This document shows positions 15,000 to 15,664 of a stretch of DNA of 15,664 nt, one piece after another. Each line of letters starts with the position of its first letter. Position 1 is the stretch's first letter. The stretch covers positions 1 through 15,664 of the forward strand of contig JBPPNE010000289.1 of the NCBI GenBank assembly GCA_051306415.1. Reading direction: 5' to 3'. The notes under the pieces were generated by a model that was not told the origin of the DNA, did not search any database, and worked only from the letters and a program-made list of their open reading frames with translations. This DNA comes from CBDDRG01 sp051306415 (GTDB lineage Bacteria > Pseudomonadota > Gammaproteobacteria > Pseudomonadales > Porticoccaceae). Both the position numbers and the translations under genes were made by a program.

Positions 15000-15237
15000 G
15001 CCTAACGAGGCTATAGAAAAAGCCTGTCCGGAAAATTTCCGACCATTTCCGGGGGTACTTTGACCTCTCCCGACATGCTGATCGTTGATTGTAGAGCTTT
15101 TAGGAGGGTCGTTTTTTCAATCTTTGGGCTCAAATTGTTTCCGTGGGGTTTTTCTACAGCCTCAACGCAGAGCTCAGCGGCGCTGCGCAAGGAGCGAAGC
15201 CACGCCGCGCAGCGTCTGCTGGAGCGACCGGTTATGC
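15000..15237 (-). other. integron attC-like site, interrupted by a 157-bp insertion
   Basis: Removing 15007-15163 and one AAC copy leaves a 78-base imperfect palindrome. Read on the + strand, it starts GCCTAAC and ends GTTATGC (15231-15237), whose complement GCATAAC matches GCCTAAC at six of seven positions. Inside, GCTC-AGC (15173-15179) pairs with GCT-GGAGC (15218-15225), leaving an unpaired base as in attC L boxes. CGCTGCGC (15181-15188) pairs with GCGCAGCG (15207-15214), leaving an 18-nt loop (15189-15206). R and L boxes, extrahelical bases and length fit integron attC sites. The site begins one base after the stop codon of the leftward brnA-like gene, as in gene cassettes. No integrase gene is visible in the window. 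Confidence 0.65.
15007..15163. mobile_element. 157-bp non-autonomous element with terminal inverted repeats (MITE-like)
   Basis: The left end GAGGCTATAGAAAAAGCC (15007-15024) and the right end GGGGTTTTTCTACAGCCTC (15145-15163) are inverted copies with few mismatches. The inner ends add CCGGAAA on the left and its counterpart on the right. AAC flanks both sides (15004-15006 and 15164-15166), consistent with a 3-bp target duplication. No transposase is encoded. A 21-codon ORF on the minus strand is not convincing. The terminal repeats match the IS1182-like remnant at 13941, so this is probably an internally deleted relative mobilised in trans. It splits the attC R box after GCCTAAC. Confidence 0.7.
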
Positions 15238-15238
15238 G

Positions 15239-15520
15239 TCACTTGGGCGCAGACTTGCTCAGTTTCTCAGCCATCCGAGTCTGCCAACCCGGCCCAGTGG
15301 CTCGCCAACGCTGAATGATATCCTCGGTCAGCCGAATGGAGATGAGCCGCTTCGGGTTTACTGTGCGCGGACGCCCTCCCTTGTTGAGCTTCCCCCGGGC
15401 AATCATTTCATCGGTCAGCTCAGGAAGTTCTTCGTACTCCTCCGGCTGGATAACGTGGGACGCGACGCGGACTAAGTCAGAGCCCAAGGAGCGGCGAGAT
15501 ACGCGCTTGTTCGCGGTCAT
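15239..15520 (-). CDS. BrnA-type antitoxin family protein
   Basis: A 93-aa protein resembling BrnA antitoxins, which neutralise the ribonuclease toxin BrnT and bind their own promoter. Family features are LPELTDEMIARG, a basic GGRPRTVNPK linker, and the C-terminal ribbon-helix-helix-like stretch LISIRLTEDIIQRWRATGPGWQTRM. GAGGA lies seven bases before the ATG. brnT normally lies directly upstream. The 84 bp upstream to the next rightward ORF hold only an AT-rich spacer and a small hairpin, so no BrnT is encoded adjacent to it in this window. It ends one base from the attC-like site, so it is probably a lone integron-cassette antitoxin. Confidence 0.78.
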   Translation of the reverse strand: MTANKRVSRRSLGSDLVRVASHVIQPEEYEELPELTDEMIARGKLNKGGRPRTVNPKRLISIRLTEDIIQRWRATGPGWQTRMAEKLSKSAPK

Positions 15521-15554
15521 TTGCTTTCCTCATGCTAAGAACTTATCCGTAAAT

Positions 15555-15564
15555 AATATATAAT
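15555..15564. promoter_or_regulatory. AT-rich divergent promoter region
   Basis: A perfect -10 hexamer TATAAT on the + strand (15559-15564) overlaps TATATT on the minus strand (15555-15560). It lies between the leftward brnA-like gene and a rightward ORF. Neither has a convincing -35. A hairpin GCCGC (15575-15579), loop, GCGGC (15587-15591) follows on the right. Confidence 0.35.
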
Positions 15565-15604
15565 GCCTTCCCGAGCCGCCACTAACGCGGCGAGGGAGGT
15601 GGTG

Positions 15605-15664
15605 ATGGCGACAGAGAAGCTGACAAAGAAGCGTGTGGCGTCATGGGTGGTAACCGATGATTTC
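15605..15664 (+). CDS. start of a probable IS5-type transposase (cut by window edge)
   Basis: Twenty codons, MATEKLTKKRVASWVVTDDF, run to the window edge without a stop. GGAGGT (15595-15600) before the ATG is a strong ribosome site. The WVVTDDF segment resembles the first strand of IS5-family transposases, which often begin with W.V.D.FW..VEPLIP. The residues that would confirm this lie outside the window, so the assignment is tentative. Confidence 0.4.
   Translation, partial: MATEKLTKKRVASWVVTDDF

Noticed and set aside
15011..15076. 21-codon minus-strand ORF inside the 157-bp element
   Set aside because: Very short, no ribosome site, and unlike any known transposase. More likely spacer.
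15575..15591. Second attC at CCACTAACG
   Set aside because: It contains CTAAC, but no matching R box or L-box pairing is visible nearby. Only a small 5-bp hairpin is present.

Overview
The window reads as chromosome of a gammaproteobacterium. The order rpsU - GatB/YqeY-like - dnaG - rpoD - tRNA-Ile2(CAU), then recA, recX, alaS, lysC, csrA and tRNA-Ser(GCU), combines arrangements known from Pseudomonas (YqeY inside the rpsU-dnaG-rpoD operon; alaS-lysC-csrA/rsmA) and Escherichia (recA-recX-alaS-csrA-serV; ileX beside rpoD). Protein lengths also fit (RpoD 612 aa, AlaS 876 aa, RecA 346 aa). No genus can be named from the sequence alone.

Layout. 1-4713 is the macromolecular synthesis operon: 3' end of rpsU, a YqeY-like gene, dnaG and rpoD, with a probable internal promoter and a tandem repeat before rpoD. 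4714-5322 holds tRNA-Ile2 between two sets of nested inverted repeats, then a LexA (SOS) box before recA. 5323-9183 contains recA, a convergent hotdog thioesterase that separates recA from recX, then recX, a secreted M23-type protein, a Trm112-like small protein and a HinT-type HIT protein. 9295-13620 holds alaS, lysC and csrA, with a strong intrinsic terminator between lysC and csrA. tRNA-Ser(GCU) at 13775-13865 closes the conserved core.

From about 13940 to the right edge the character changes to accessory DNA. A fragment of the left end of an IS1182-like element (terminal repeat, leader and first 19 transposase codons) is fused to the 3' end of a leftward tag gene (3-methyladenine DNA glycosylase I). 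The fusion removed the tag C-terminus with two zinc ligands. Upstream of tag on the same strand is a YciI-like gene. Next comes a 157-bp element with terminal inverted repeats, flanked by AAC on both sides. It splits what appears to be an integron attC recombination site, which begins one base after the stop codon of a leftward BrnA-type antitoxin gene. The window ends 20 codons into a rightward ORF resembling an IS5-type transposase start.

The left nine-tenths is replication, transcription, recombination and translation housekeeping, partly under SOS control. The right tail looks like a decayed integron-cassette remnant beside a tRNA gene, reshaped by insertion sequences that both sit directly after CTAAC, which is the core of an attC R box. 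That tail is the part most worth a second look.
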